From assembly GCF_016638705.1 (NCBI RefSeq), contig NZ_CP067341.1:561501-625500 (forward strand): 64,000 bases of DNA. Direction: 5' to 3'. Both the position numbers and the translations under genes were made by a program. Positions 16,276-24,749 of the stretch are shown in pieces; the first letter of the stretch is position 1; each line of letters begins with the position of its first letter. Source of the stretch: Lysinibacillus agricola (GTDB taxonomy: Bacteria; Bacillota; Bacilli; Bacillales_A; Planococcaceae). The notes under the pieces were generated by a model, which was not told the DNA's origin, ran no database searches, and saw only the letters and a program-made list of their open reading frames with translations.

Positions 16276-17577
16276 ATGGACGTGCTAACGATTGAATTTA
16301 TACTAATGGCCATTGTTCAGTTTTCAATGTTATTATTCTTTGCCACATATGTACTAGACTTATATTGGTCCAAAAAACAATTTTTAATCATTTTATTTGT
16401 TATATTTTTACCAACCTTTATAATAACCCCTTTTTTTGGACCGATATCCATCTTATATTATTTATCAGTATTAGCCATCATGATTTATCGAGAAACAAAA
16501 GTTGTTATGAACATTCTTCATGTGTTTATGGCGCTGATTTTTTTAGTAATCGGCGATAATATTTCTAATATATTGACTTTCCGTTTGTTTAATGGGATAG
16601 GAAATGAGTACCTATCATTAATTAGTTATTTCTTTTTTTTTATAGTATTTGGTCTAATATTTGCTTTTTGTTACAAAAAAATTGTGAAATATTTGATCAG
16701 TCGCTTGGTATTCTATAACTTCGTTTCGTATATTTCGGTATTCCTTGGTATTGCTACAGTCATCTTTATGTACATCAATATCATGGCAATTGACCATGAC
16801 AATTTCTATGAAAGTGTTCAAAAAAATTTAGCGATGTTCTTAATTTATTTTCTATTACTTTCAATTAGTCTATTTGTCGTTCTATATTTAGCATTTAAAC
16901 AATATAAAATAAAGCAACGTGAACAAGAAATGAAAAACTTCGAATCATATGTTGCATCTATTGAACAAATTAACCAGGATATGCGCAAATTCAAACATGA
17001 CTACATTAATATTTTATCTACATTACGGACATTTATTGATGATAAAAACTATGAAGGTCTACATACATATTTCTATGATCATATTTTAGAAGCGAATCAT
17101 CATGAACAGCTAAATCAACAAGCGATGATGATGCTAAACAACTTAAAAATAAATAGTTTAAAAGGGTTAGTAACTACAAAAATTTTACAAGCCCAATCAC
17201 ATCATGTACCGTTTTACATTGAAATTGTTGAGGAAGTTACAGATATTGATGTAGACCCAGTTCTTTTAAATCGTATGGTTGGAATTTTACTAGATAATGC
17301 AATTGAAGCTGCACGAGGGGTTGAAAATGGCGAAGTCCGCATGGCGTTTATCCGCATGGACGAGATTGTCTTATTAGTTGTGAGTAACACATTTGATAAG
17401 AAAATATCTATTAAGGTGCATGAAATTTATCAAGAAGGCTTTTCAACAAAGGGAGAAAATCGAGGTCTAGGCTTAGCTAATTTACGTCAAATAACAAATG
17501 ATTTACATAACGTCAATTTGAACACGAAAATTAGTCCCCCTTATTTTATTCAAGAAGTTGAGTTTCAAAAGGAGTAG
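16276..17577 (+). CDS. AgrC/NatK-like sensor histidine kinase, copy 1
   Basis: This 433-residue membrane kinase has six or so hydrophobic segments in residues 1-215, then a coiled stretch (FKQYKIKQREQEMKNFESYV) and a GHKL kinase core. The H-box is MRKFKHDYINIL with His241, the N-box LLDNAIEAARG, and the G-box GENRGLGLANLRQI. This is the HPK10 type that normally senses peptides and phosphorylates a LytTR regulator. Nearly all its 3' part (16729-17558) is base-identical with copy 2, while the N-terminal sensor differs. After the stop, GGAGTAGATAAAATA resembles a mutated version of the regulator's ribosome site and start that follow copy 2. Confidence 0.88.
   Translation: MDVLTIEFILMAIVQFSMLLFFATYVLDLYWSKKQFLIILFVIFLPTFIITPFFGPISILYYLSVLAIMIYRETKVVMNILHVFMALIFLVIGDNISNILTFRLFNGIGNEYLSLISYFFFFIVFGLIFAFCYKKIVKYLISRLVFYNFVSYISVFLGIATVIFMYINIMAIDHDNFYESVQKNLAMFLIYFLLLSISLFVVLYLAFKQYKIKQREQEMKNFESYVASIEQINQDMRKFKHDYINILSTLRTFIDDKNYEGLHTYFYDHILEANHHEQLNQQAMMMLNNLKINSLKGLVTTKILQAQSHHVPFYIEIVEEVTDIDVDPVLLNRMVGILLDNAIEAARGVENGEVRMAFIRMDEIVLLVVSNTFDKKISIKVHEIYQEGFSTKGENRGLGLANLRQITNDLHNVNLNTKISPPYFIQEVEFQKE
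16729..17558 (+). repeat. 830-bp direct repeat, first copy (kinase core)
   Basis: It matches 18215-19044 at a constant offset of 1486 bases. I found one difference, C at 17210 versus T at 18696, changing Pro to Leu. Outside the block the two genes diverge strongly at the 5' side. Confidence 0.9.
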
Positions 17578-17767
17578 ATAAAATAAAATATTTTAAAATT
17601 TTTTGTGATGCTTAGTGTAGCAGTATTTATTGGAACTGTGGAGAGTGATATGGTATAGTTTTGGGAGTTTTTTGATTATATTGGACTACCAAAAATAGAA
17701 AATAGAAAATTCCAAAAAAAGATATTGTATAATGATTATGTAGTGAATATTGTTTAAGGAGTGCAAA

Positions 17768-19066
17768 ATGGGAAATCTAACAATTGAAATTTTACTAGTC
17801 TTTATTCAATATTTTATAATGCTATTTTTCTGTAAATATGTATTAGACTTAAATTTTTCAAAAAAACAATTTCTATTTATTATACTTATTATGTTTTTAC
17901 CAACAGCTATATTATTTCTATTTATTGGACCAATATCTATCTTATACCTTGTATTGATATTAGCAATTATGGTTTATCGAGAAACAAAATGTATTATGAG
18001 CATTCTTCATGTGTTTATGGCGCTTATTTTTATAGTAATTAGCGATAACATATCGTATATAATTGCTTTTCGTTTACTTAATGCAATAGGAAATGAACAG
18101 CTAATTATAATCGGCTATTTCTTATTTTTAATAGTATTTGCCATAGTATTCGCCATTTTTTATAAACGAGTTGTGAAATTTTTGAGTGAACGCTGGGTAT
18201 TTAAAAGTGTTTCATATATTTCGGTATTCCTTGGTATTGCTACAGTCATCTTTATGTACATCAATATCATGGCAATTGACCATGACAATTTCTATGAAAG
18301 TGTTCAAAAAAATTTAGCGATGTTCTTAATTTATTTTCTATTACTTTCAATTAGTCTATTTGTCGTTCTATATTTAGCATTTAAACAATATAAAATAAAG
18401 CAACGTGAACAAGAAATGAAAAACTTCGAATCATATGTTGCATCTATTGAACAAATTAACCAGGATATGCGCAAATTCAAACATGACTACATTAATATTT
18501 TATCTACATTACGGACATTTATTGATGATAAAAACTATGAAGGTCTACATACATATTTCTATGATCATATTTTAGAAGCGAATCATCATGAACAGCTAAA
18601 TCAACAAGCGATGATGATGCTAAACAACTTAAAAATAAATAGTTTAAAAGGGTTAGTAACTACAAAAATTTTACAAGCCCAATCACATCATGTACTGTTT
18701 TACATTGAAATTGTTGAGGAAGTTACAGATATTGATGTAGACCCAGTTCTTTTAAATCGTATGGTTGGAATTTTACTAGATAATGCAATTGAAGCTGCAC
18801 GAGGGGTTGAAAATGGCGAAGTCCGCATGGCGTTTATCCGCATGGACGAGATTGTCTTATTAGTTGTGAGTAACACATTTGATAAGAAAATATCTATTAA
18901 GGTGCATGAAATTTATCAAGAAGGCTTTTCAACAAAGGGAGAAAATCGAGGTCTAGGCTTAGCTAATTTACGTCAAATAACAAATGATTTACATAACGTC
19001 AATTTGAACACGAAAATTAGTCCCCCTTATTTTATTCAAGAAGTCGAATTTCAAAGGAGTAGATAA
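17768..19066 (+). CDS. AgrC/NatK-like sensor histidine kinase, copy 2
   Basis: This 432-residue paralogue of the previous gene has the same plan: a polytopic N-terminal sensor, then the GHKL core with His239 in FKHDY. The first ~150 residues are only moderately similar to copy 1 (shared YVLDL, SKKQF, FxGPISILY, MxILHVFMALIF), whereas the rest is identical except one Pro-to-Leu change and the last residues. I start at 17768 because this aligns with copy 1 and follows AAGGAGTG; the longer start at 17750 has no ribosome site. TATAAT at 17728-17733 suggests its own promoter. It ends two bases before the LytTR regulator and shares its ribosome site, so it is the cognate kinase. Confidence 0.88.
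   Translation: MGNLTIEILLVFIQYFIMLFFCKYVLDLNFSKKQFLFIILIMFLPTAILFLFIGPISILYLVLILAIMVYRETKCIMSILHVFMALIFIVISDNISYIIAFRLLNAIGNEQLIIIGYFLFLIVFAIVFAIFYKRVVKFLSERWVFKSVSYISVFLGIATVIFMYINIMAIDHDNFYESVQKNLAMFLIYFLLLSISLFVVLYLAFKQYKIKQREQEMKNFESYVASIEQINQDMRKFKHDYINILSTLRTFIDDKNYEGLHTYFYDHILEANHHEQLNQQAMMMLNNLKINSLKGLVTTKILQAQSHHVLFYIEIVEEVTDIDVDPVLLNRMVGILLDNAIEAARGVENGEVRMAFIRMDEIVLLVVSNTFDKKISIKVHEIYQEGFSTKGENRGLGLANLRQITNDLHNVNLNTKISPPYFIQEVEFQRSR
18215..19044 (+). repeat. 830-bp direct repeat, second copy (kinase core)
   Basis: Second copy of the block at 16729-17558. Such identity next to diverged 5' parts points to recent gene conversion or a recombinational swap of the sensor half. Confidence 0.9.
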
Positions 19067-19067
19067 G

Positions 19068-19787
19068 ATGGATATTATTATTTGTGAAGATGATTTAGCT
19101 CAATTAGAAAGTGTAAAAAAAACAATCGAAAACTACGCTATTATAGAAGATAATGGGATGGAAATTGTGCTGGCCACTACAAATCCTGATGATGTTCTAT
19201 CATTTTTAGAAAATGATAAAGCGGATTGCTATTTTTTAGATATAGATTTAAATCACGAAATTACTGGTATCGCATTAGGTAGTAAGATTCGAGAAAAAGA
19301 CCCTATTGCTAGCTTAGTATATATTACAACACATGCTGAAATGAGTTATCTTACATTTATTTATAAACTGGCTGCGTTAGATTTTATCATTAAAGATCAC
19401 CCAGATACGTTAAAAGATAAATTATTATCTACTTTAAAAGAAGCGCATCGACGTTATTTAAAAATAGGGGAACAAGATAACATTCAAAAATTTCAAATTA
19501 AAACAACAGGGCGTACCCATAATATTGATTTTCAAAATGTTTATTTTTTCGAAGCTTCCCCAGGCTCACATAAAATTATTTTACATTTAGAAAATGAACA
19601 TATTGAATTTTACGGTCGATTAAAAGATTATGAAGGTTTATATGATGATTTTTATCGTTGTCACAAATCTTCTATTGTAAATAAAAGCAAAATTAAAAAT
19701 ATAGATTCTAAGGAAAGAATTATTTTTTTAGATAATGGTGAAGTTTGTTATGTCTCAGCCCGACTTATTAAAGGTTTAATGAAGTAA
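19068..19787 (+). CDS. LytTR-family response regulator (AgrA/NatR-like)
   Basis: This 239-residue regulator has a receiver domain (residues 1-125) with the acidic pair EDD at 7-9, phosphoacceptor Asp58 in YFLDIDL, as in AgrA, and the conserved Lys in FIIKDHP. A LytTR DNA-binding domain (about 140-239) follows, with YFFEASPGSHKIILH and FYRCHKSSIVNKSKIKNID. It is the only intact regulator for the two upstream kinases and probably controls the neighbouring ABC exporter and the kinase genes, by analogy with NatK/NatR controlling natAB. A strong terminator follows. Confidence 0.9.
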   Translation: MDIIICEDDLAQLESVKKTIENYAIIEDNGMEIVLATTNPDDVLSFLENDKADCYFLDIDLNHEITGIALGSKIREKDPIASLVYITTHAEMSYLTFIYKLAALDFIIKDHPDTLKDKLLSTLKEAHRRYLKIGEQDNIQKFQIKTTGRTHNIDFQNVYFFEASPGSHKIILHLENEHIEFYGRLKDYEGLYDDFYRCHKSSIVNKSKIKNIDSKERIIFLDNGEVCYVSARLIKGLMK

Positions 19788-19798
19788 TGGCATGTTCA

Positions 19799-19849
19799 TA
19801 GCCTTCTTTTTTAGCGAATGTTGCTAAAAGAGAAGGCTGTATTTTTTTT
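19799..19849 (+). terminator. Terminator of the two-component operon
   Basis: AGCCTTCTTTTTTAGC pairs, with one mismatch, with GCTAAAAGAGAAGGCT across seven bases; GTATTTTTTTT follows. Confidence 0.85.
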
Positions 19850-19973
19850 CACCCTCTATTAATGATATATCACGATAGCTTTCGTGTAGCGTAATGTACT
19901 TTTCTAAGTGGAAGAAGTATTTAGGCAGAGTGAAGAATGCTCGACTAAGATACTATCCAGTAATTCAAGAACA

Positions 19974-20142
19974 TTACTTTCTTTTTGTTGGAGTAGGAGC
20001 AAATATAACCGTTACTAACAATCCTAAATATAAAGGATACTTTAAAAATTCATTTGTTGAATATTCCAATAAATAAGGCATACCTATAAACCATCATTAC
20101 TATACCAATTGCAAACAAAACAGTCCCAATTTTTTTTATCAT
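19974..20142 (-). pseudogene. Frameshifted small two-helix membrane protein
   Basis: On the minus strand a perfect ribosome site (GGAGGGAG) precedes an ATG at 20142. The first frame gives MIKKIGTVLFAIGIVMMVY and then leaves the pattern, stopping at 20050 after 30 codons. Reading one base further on from about 20085, the next frame gives GMPYLLEYSTNEFLKYPL, then YLGLLVTVIFAPTPTKRK and a stop at 19974. The two join into a sensible 55-residue protein with two hydrophobic helices and a basic tail if one extra A in TTTATAGG is removed. It is either a recently broken gene or a 30-residue variant. I do not know the family. Confidence 0.5.
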
Positions 20143-20317
20143 ACATCTCCCTCCAAACTTAAAAATTCGACTTCGTTTTGGGTATTCCTTTTTCCAACTT
20201 ACTGTTCGCGTATGAAAAATTTTGTATTTAATTTGTAGGTTATTATATATAATTGATTTAGTAATATTGGAAAAATTTATATCTTTTTCTTTGCTGTGGG
20301 TTTTAGGGGGAATTAAT

Positions 20318-21223
20318 TTGAGGAAACTAGCATTATTTATTTTATGTATCTTTTTAGTAGGATGTACTTCAAAAGTTTATACAGATAACTTCGATAAGGG
20401 AAAAATAGAACTTGAAAATGGTAATTACAGTGAAGCAATAAAATTCTTTGAGATTGCTGAACAAGAAAAAAATACGAAGGAAATTGATGAATTAATATCG
20501 ATTGCAAAGATCCTTAATGATAGCTTAATTGCTAAAAAGGAAGGTAAATTTGAAGCAAGTAATTATAATGCCGAAAAAATTATAGATTATAAAATTAAAG
20601 AAGAAGTAAATAAAAAAATCATTGAGAGTACAAAAAAACAAGCAAGAGAAATTGTAAAACAGACAGATGTGGAAAGCGCTCAAAAGGAAGAGTTAGAGGC
20701 AAATATCTCCAAAGGGAAAGTGTTGCTAGAACAGCAAAAGTTTGACGAAGCATACACTATTTTTAACGCACTTGTTACTCAAGAAGGGGATTATCCAAGT
20801 TACAAATTATTTAAAGATTTGTTTGTTCAAGCAACTAACTTAGCAAAAGAAACAGTTGATAAAAAAGAAGCATATATCGTGGAGCAGCAAAATAAAGCGG
20901 AAGAAGAGAAAAAGAAGAAAGCAGAAGAAGAAAAGCAACGGAAGATAGCAGAAGAAAATGCTAAAAAAGAAGCGCAAAAGCAAGCGCAAAATGCTAAAGT
21001 TTCAAAAGAGCAAGCAAAACAGCTAGTAATACAAAAACTACAGCTACCTAATAACCCTAATTTGTTTGTTGAATATGAGTATGACAATGAGCATGGCGAT
21101 TATGTTTTTCATGTTTATGAAGTTGTGATTGACGACCCGAAAACAAAAGAAGGACATACTGCTACATGGGGTTGGTACGGTGTTGATCCGAAAAATAAAT
21201 ACGTATATGATGCGTTTAACTAA
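20318..21223 (+). CDS. Lipoprotein with tetratricopeptide-like helices
   Basis: This 301-residue lipoprotein starts at a TTG behind AGGGGG (20305-20310). The signal peptide RKLALFILCIFLVGC ends in a lipobox (L-V-G-C, Cys17), so it is anchored on the outer face of the membrane. Residues about 28-60 and 130-165 look like tetratricopeptide units (ELENGNYSEAIKFFEIAEQ and VLLEQQKFDEAYTIFNALV). A charged Lys/Glu coiled coil (about 195-230) leads to a C-terminal domain with YEYDNEHGDYVFHVYEV and a GWYGVDPKNKYVYDAF end, found in many uncharacterised Bacillales lipoproteins. The longer start at 20222 would bury the signal peptide and has no ribosome site. Confidence 0.8.
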   Translation: MRKLALFILCIFLVGCTSKVYTDNFDKGKIELENGNYSEAIKFFEIAEQEKNTKEIDELISIAKILNDSLIAKKEGKFEASNYNAEKIIDYKIKEEVNKKIIESTKKQAREIVKQTDVESAQKEELEANISKGKVLLEQQKFDEAYTIFNALVTQEGDYPSYKLFKDLFVQATNLAKETVDKKEAYIVEQQNKAEEEKKKKAEEEKQRKIAEENAKKEAQKQAQNAKVSKEQAKQLVIQKLQLPNNPNLFVEYEYDNEHGDYVFHVYEVVIDDPKTKEGHTATWGWYGVDPKNKYVYDAFN

Positions 21224-21261
21224 TAACTCAATATTTCACAACAAATATTGAGTTATTTTCT
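21222..21261 (+). terminator. Terminator of the lipoprotein gene
   Basis: A 15-bp perfect stem (AATAACTCAATATTT with AAATATTGAGTTATT) and a six-base loop, followed by TTCT, beginning in the stop codon. Confidence 0.8.
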
Positions 21262-21265
21262 AATT

Positions 21266-21302
21266 AAGCCAGTGAGTCACTTACTCTCATTGGCTTTTTT
21301 TG
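21266..21302 (+). terminator. Second terminator after the lipoprotein gene
   Basis: AAGCCAGTGAG pairs with CTCATTGGCTT (one G-T pair) and seven T residues follow. Confidence 0.75.
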
Positions 21303-21503
21303 ATTCTTTATAGTTCGAACCGACCCTAATCATGCAGAGAAACGGGGGAATCATACGATTGCCGGTAGCTCATTGCAAAGAGTGCACGAAGAACGACTGG
21401 CATCACAACTTGCCGAGGAAAACTGTTTTGGAGAAAAGTAGCTTTTCATTTTTTTAAAGGTTGCTTCATATAATGCAAGGCATAAGATAAAGGGGGATCG
21501 AAA

Positions 21504-22580
21504 TTGAACGGAAATGTGACCTATTATTATGGACACGCACTGACTGGGCAAGGAATTAAACATTTATATAAAGAAATGATGGATGAGGCAGAATTAGTTT
21601 ATATTTTGCAGGGTGCACCGACGTTTAAAGGAGCTGAGCTTCTTAAAGAGCTTGGGTATTTTTATGTGAAGCAGGGCTTTGCGGTGGAGTGGTTTAAGCA
21701 TGCTTTGCTGGAGGATGTTGTAGAGGCAGTATACGTTCAAGGCTGTAATCGATTATTTGTATGGTCATCGGAGTGGGGGATTGAACCGACTTTTCTTGGC
21801 ACAAAGCATCGGGTGATGTCATTTTATGATTGCTTAGAAGAAATCCAGCTTGAAAAGGTTGGTGAACAGCTCGCTAATACGATGACGGAACGAGAGTCAT
21901 GGCGTGAGAAGTGTATTTCGTCGCTTACTAAAGCTATAAAGATTCATGATGATTGGGAAGTAGTGACACAGAGCTGTATGAACTGGGAGGCATTAAATGA
22001 CCAGGTTGAAAATTTAAAGACAGATGTTTTCCAATCGATTGTCTTAAACAAAACAGGTATACGCACGCATCGCTTACTCGGAACATTAACACCGAGGGGG
22101 GCCGAAAATACTGTAGATAGTATAACGAAAAATGTATCTCGGAGATTGATGATCAAAGGAAAGCCGGGTACAGGTAAATCTTCGTTAATGAAAGATTTAG
22201 CAGACGAAGCAAATGCGAGAGGGCTCGATGCACAAATTATTTGGTGTGGCTTGGATGCAAACTCTGTTGACATGGTTATTATTCCGGAATTGAATTTCTG
22301 CATCTTTGATAGTACAGAGCCTCATATCTTTGACCCAGAGGACGGCAGACTTGGAGATGAAATATTCGATATAGGGAAACATTGCGCAATTTCACAGGAA
22401 GCAGAAGTTCAAATTGAAGATATTCGGGCAAAGTATAAAGAAGCAATGCAGGATGCAATGGGGTATTCGAAGCGTTATGCGGAAGCGGAGTATACTGTCC
22501 GTCGATTAATAGATAATTGTACATCGTCATCTCTTTGGCGAGAAAAAACTGCCCCGCTATTCGAAAGATTAACAAAGTAA
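21504..22580 (+). CDS. PRK06851-like P-loop NTPase with one degenerate P-loop
   Basis: This 358-residue cytoplasmic protein is built of two nucleotide-kinase-like halves. The C-terminal half has an intact Walker A, IKGKPGTGKSS (217-227), followed by VIIPELNFCIFDSTEPHIFDPEDGRLGDEIFDIG, the hallmark of the family. The N-terminal half begins the same way (ELVYILQGAPTFKGAELLKELG, 29-50), but its P-loop is GAPTFKGA instead of GxxxxGK[ST], so it cannot bind nucleotide normally. Start TTG follows AAAGGGGGATCG. Function of the family is unknown. It stands alone, upstream of kbl. Confidence 0.7.
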   Translation: MNGNVTYYYGHALTGQGIKHLYKEMMDEAELVYILQGAPTFKGAELLKELGYFYVKQGFAVEWFKHALLEDVVEAVYVQGCNRLFVWSSEWGIEPTFLGTKHRVMSFYDCLEEIQLEKVGEQLANTMTERESWREKCISSLTKAIKIHDDWEVVTQSCMNWEALNDQVENLKTDVFQSIVLNKTGIRTHRLLGTLTPRGAENTVDSITKNVSRRLMIKGKPGTGKSSLMKDLADEANARGLDAQIIWCGLDANSVDMVIIPELNFCIFDSTEPHIFDPEDGRLGDEIFDIGKHCAISQEAEVQIEDIRAKYKEAMQDAMGYSKRYAEAEYTVRRLIDNCTSSSLWREKTAPLFERLTK

Positions 22581-22648
22581 TTTTTCTTATAACATGCTTG
22601 TGCTACACTAGGAGCTAGAAATAGTTTTCCTAGGAAAGGATGATACGC

Positions 22649-23839
22649 TTGTCAAAAGTATTGAATGCATTTTTAGATGAAAACCTACAAAACTTACATG
22701 AACAAGGCTTATACAATGAAATTGATCCAGTAGAGGGAGCAAACGGACCCATTATTCAGGTGCGTGGCAAACATCTAATTAATCTATCCTCAAACAACTA
22801 TCTTGGCTTAGCAACGAATGAAGATTTAAAGCGTATTGCCAAAGAAACAATTGAAACATACGGTGTGGGTGCTGGAGCAGTCCGTACGATTAATGGCACA
22901 CTTGATTTACACGTAAAATTAGAGGGAAAGCTTGCTGAATTTAAAGGTACAGAGGCAGCGATCTCTTACCAATCAGGTTTTAACTGTAATATGGCAGCTA
23001 TTTCAGCTGTTATGGATAAAAATGATGCGATTCTTTCAGACCAATTAAACCATGCATCGATTATTGATGGCTGTCGTTTATCACGTGCAAAAATTATTGC
23101 CTATAATCACTCCGATATGGATGATTTACGTGCAAAGGCAAAGGAAGCAAAAGCATCAGGCTTATACAATAAAGTCATGGTCATTACTGATGGCGTATTC
23201 TCAATGGACGGTGATATTGCAAAATTACCAGAAATCGTTGAGATTGCGAAAGAGTTTGATTTAATAACATATGTCGATGATGCACACGGATCAGGGGTAA
23301 CAGGTAAAGGAAAAGGCACTGTGAAGCATTTCGGTTTAGAAAAAGAAATTGACTTCCAAATTGGTACACTTTCTAAAGCAATTGGTGTTGTTGGTGGATA
23401 TGTAGCAGGTAAGAAAAATTTAATTGACTGGCTAAAAGTGCGTTCTCGTCCATTTTTATTCTCAACAGCATTACCACCAGGTGATGTTGCTGCGATTACA
23501 GCGGCAGTACAAATGTTGATTGACTCAACAGAGCTTCATGATAAGCTTTGGGAAAATGGCGATTACCTAAAAGCGGGTCTTGCTAAGCTAGGCTTCAATA
23601 TTGGTGCATCTGAAACGCCAATTACACCATGTATTATTGGTGATGAAAAGCTTACACAGGAATTTTCACGTCGCCTATTTGAAGAAGGCGTCTATGCTAA
23701 ATCCATCGTTTTCCCAACGGTTCCAAAAGGCACAGGGCGTGTTCGTAACATGCCTACAGCGGCGCATACAAAAGAAATGCTGGACGGCGCTCTAGCAATC
23801 TATGAAAAAGTCGGCCGTGAACTAGGCGTTATTCAATAA
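22649..23839 (+). CDS. kbl: Glycine C-acetyltransferase (2-amino-3-ketobutyrate CoA ligase)
   Basis: This 396-residue PLP enzyme of the alpha-oxoamine synthase family cleaves 2-amino-3-ketobutyrate with CoA to glycine and acetyl-CoA, the second step of threonine breakdown. Seen are [10 protein letters not shown], then [14 protein letters not shown], then DDAHGSG (PLP aspartate and histidine) and [16 protein letters not shown] with the PLP lysine. I start at TTG 22649 because GGAAAGGATG is spaced for it; the ATG at 22640 overlaps the ribosome site. The usual partner gene tdh is not adjacent. BioF and HemA are close relatives, but motifs and length favour Kbl. Confidence 0.88.
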   Translation: MSKVLNAFLDENLQNLHEQGLYNEIDPVEGANGPIIQVRGKHLINLSSNNYLGLATNEDLKRIAKETIETYGVGAGAVRTINGTLDLHVKLEGKLAEFKGTEAAISYQSGFNCNMAAISAVMDKNDAILSDQLNHASIIDGCRLSRAKIIAYNHSDMDDLRAKAKEAKASGLYNKVMVITDGVFSMDGDIAKLPEIVEIAKEFDLITYVDDAHGSGVTGKGKGTVKHFGLEKEIDFQIGTLSKAIGVVGGYVAGKKNLIDWLKVRSRPFLFSTALPPGDVAAITAAVQMLIDSTELHDKLWENGDYLKAGLAKLGFNIGASETPITPCIIGDEKLTQEFSRRLFEEGVYAKSIVFPTVPKGTGRVRNMPTAAHTKEMLDGALAIYEKVGRELGVIQ

Positions 23840-23840
23840 G

Positions 23841-23875
23841 AAAAAGGCTTCCTCACAAATGGGGAAGCCTTTTTG
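23841..23875 (+). terminator. Terminator of kbl
   Basis: AAAAAGGCTTCC pairs with GGGAAGCCTTTTT across a short loop, just after the stop codon. Confidence 0.9.
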
Positions 23876-24106
23876 CATGATAGAGTGAGTAAAATTTATC
23901 CTTGTTGATAGGGAAGCCTTTTTACAAAATAGAAAGAAGAAAGTGATGGATAGAATAGGGAAAGTGAAGAATAGCCGCTCAAAAGTATTTGTTAGGACGA
24001 TTAGTGAAAGCTGACATCTTGAAATAGTAATAAACTCAAATATAAGTTAATTTTACTATTATTAACAATATATGTTTATAAATAAATATATATTAGTTAT
24101 TATAAG

Positions 24107-24170
24107 GGTATTGAGGTATTGAGGTATTGAGGTATTGAGGTATTGAGGTATTGAGGTATTGAGGCATTGA
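24107..24170. repeat. Eight tandem copies of an 8-bp unit
   Basis: GGTATTGA is repeated seven times without change and an eighth time as GGCATTGA. It lies about 125 bases upstream of the secreted-protein ATG, in a region with no gene. Exact short tandem repeats of this kind change length by replication slippage. The rest of the 23876-24293 gap is AT-rich and holds the inverted repeat noted separately. Confidence 0.9.
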
Positions 24171-24209
24171 GTTATACCCATATAATTTCCAAGTAATTAT
24201 CAGTAATTG

Positions 24210-24227
24210 TTTACAAAATATTGTAAA
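24210..24227. promoter_or_regulatory. Inverted repeat upstream of the secreted-protein gene
   Basis: TTTACA and TGTAAA are separated by six bases and lie about 67 bases before the ATG, overlapping a likely TTGTTT -35 region with TAATGTAT further on. It could be a repressor operator. Confidence 0.4.
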
Positions 24228-24293
24228 TAAGGTAATGTATTAATAGATTGGATTATGTAACTGACTGAAAACTTTTAGGGGGCTAATAAATTT

Positions 24294-24671
24294 ATGAAAA
24301 AGTATAGTAGAATTTTTATGACTAGTATTGCAGTATTTTCAATCTTTGCTACCAGTGCTTTGGCAGCAACAGGTACAGCTGACAAACCAGCAAATAAATC
24401 TGGTAGTGCTGAAAGTGTATCTATTCAAGGGAATGGTACTACTAGCTGGCATTATACAAATTTATATGCAGGTACAGGATCAGGAACTGGTGAATTATAC
24501 GAGTTCAGACGTTTTTTACCAGATAAAAAGATGAGCAGTTCATCTGTTTCAAACACAAGTGGATCTCCTAATGCTTCAGTATCATTTGTTGCAGATGCGA
24601 ATAATGCGTACAATGTTGTAGCTAAAGGAGATTACGCAGCTGGTATTAGAACAAGTGTAGTAATTAACTAA
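24294..24671 (+). CDS. Small secreted protein, possible bacteriocin or signal
   Basis: This 125-residue protein has a clear Sec signal peptide: MKKYSR, a hydrophobic core, and an AxA cleavage site after SALA (residue 24). The mature ~101 residues are rich in Ser, Thr, Gly and Asn, have no cysteine, and read like a small beta-rich domain (TTSWHYTNLYAG; GELYEFRRFL; ASVSFVADANNAYNVVAKGDYAAGIRTSVVIN). The size, secretion and the following ABC genes recall lactococcin-972-type bacteriocin loci, but I see no firm motif. Ribosome site AGGGGG is somewhat distant. Upstream lies the 8-bp tandem repeat. Confidence 0.55.
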   Translation: MKKYSRIFMTSIAVFSIFATSALAATGTADKPANKSGSAESVSIQGNGTTSWHYTNLYAGTGSGTGELYEFRRFLPDKKMSSSSVSNTSGSPNASVSFVADANNAYNVVAKGDYAAGIRTSVVIN

Positions 24672-24749
24672 TTTTATACTTAGAAATTTCAGATTAACTC
24701 AGGATGTTCATAATCCAATTTATGTCAAAAATGTAGAGGTAATTCATTT

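Noticed and set aside
19894..20076. 60-codon plus-strand open frame
   Set aside because: It lies antisense to the frameshifted membrane-protein gene, which has a much better ribosome site and protein-like sequence.
20222..20317. Longer start for the lipoprotein
   Set aside because: It would put 32 residues before the lipoprotein signal peptide and has no ribosome site; TTG 20318 has AGGGGG.
21301..21441. Possible 3' remnant of a gene (RTDPNHAEKRGNHTIAG, then LQRVHEERLASQLAEEN)
   Set aside because: It looks protein-like but begins at a stop codon beside a terminator, has no start, and I cannot name the family; too weak to list as a gene.
24107..24170. Regular repeats as a possible CRISPR array
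   Set aside because: The unit is 8 bases with no spacers; it is a simple tandem repeat.
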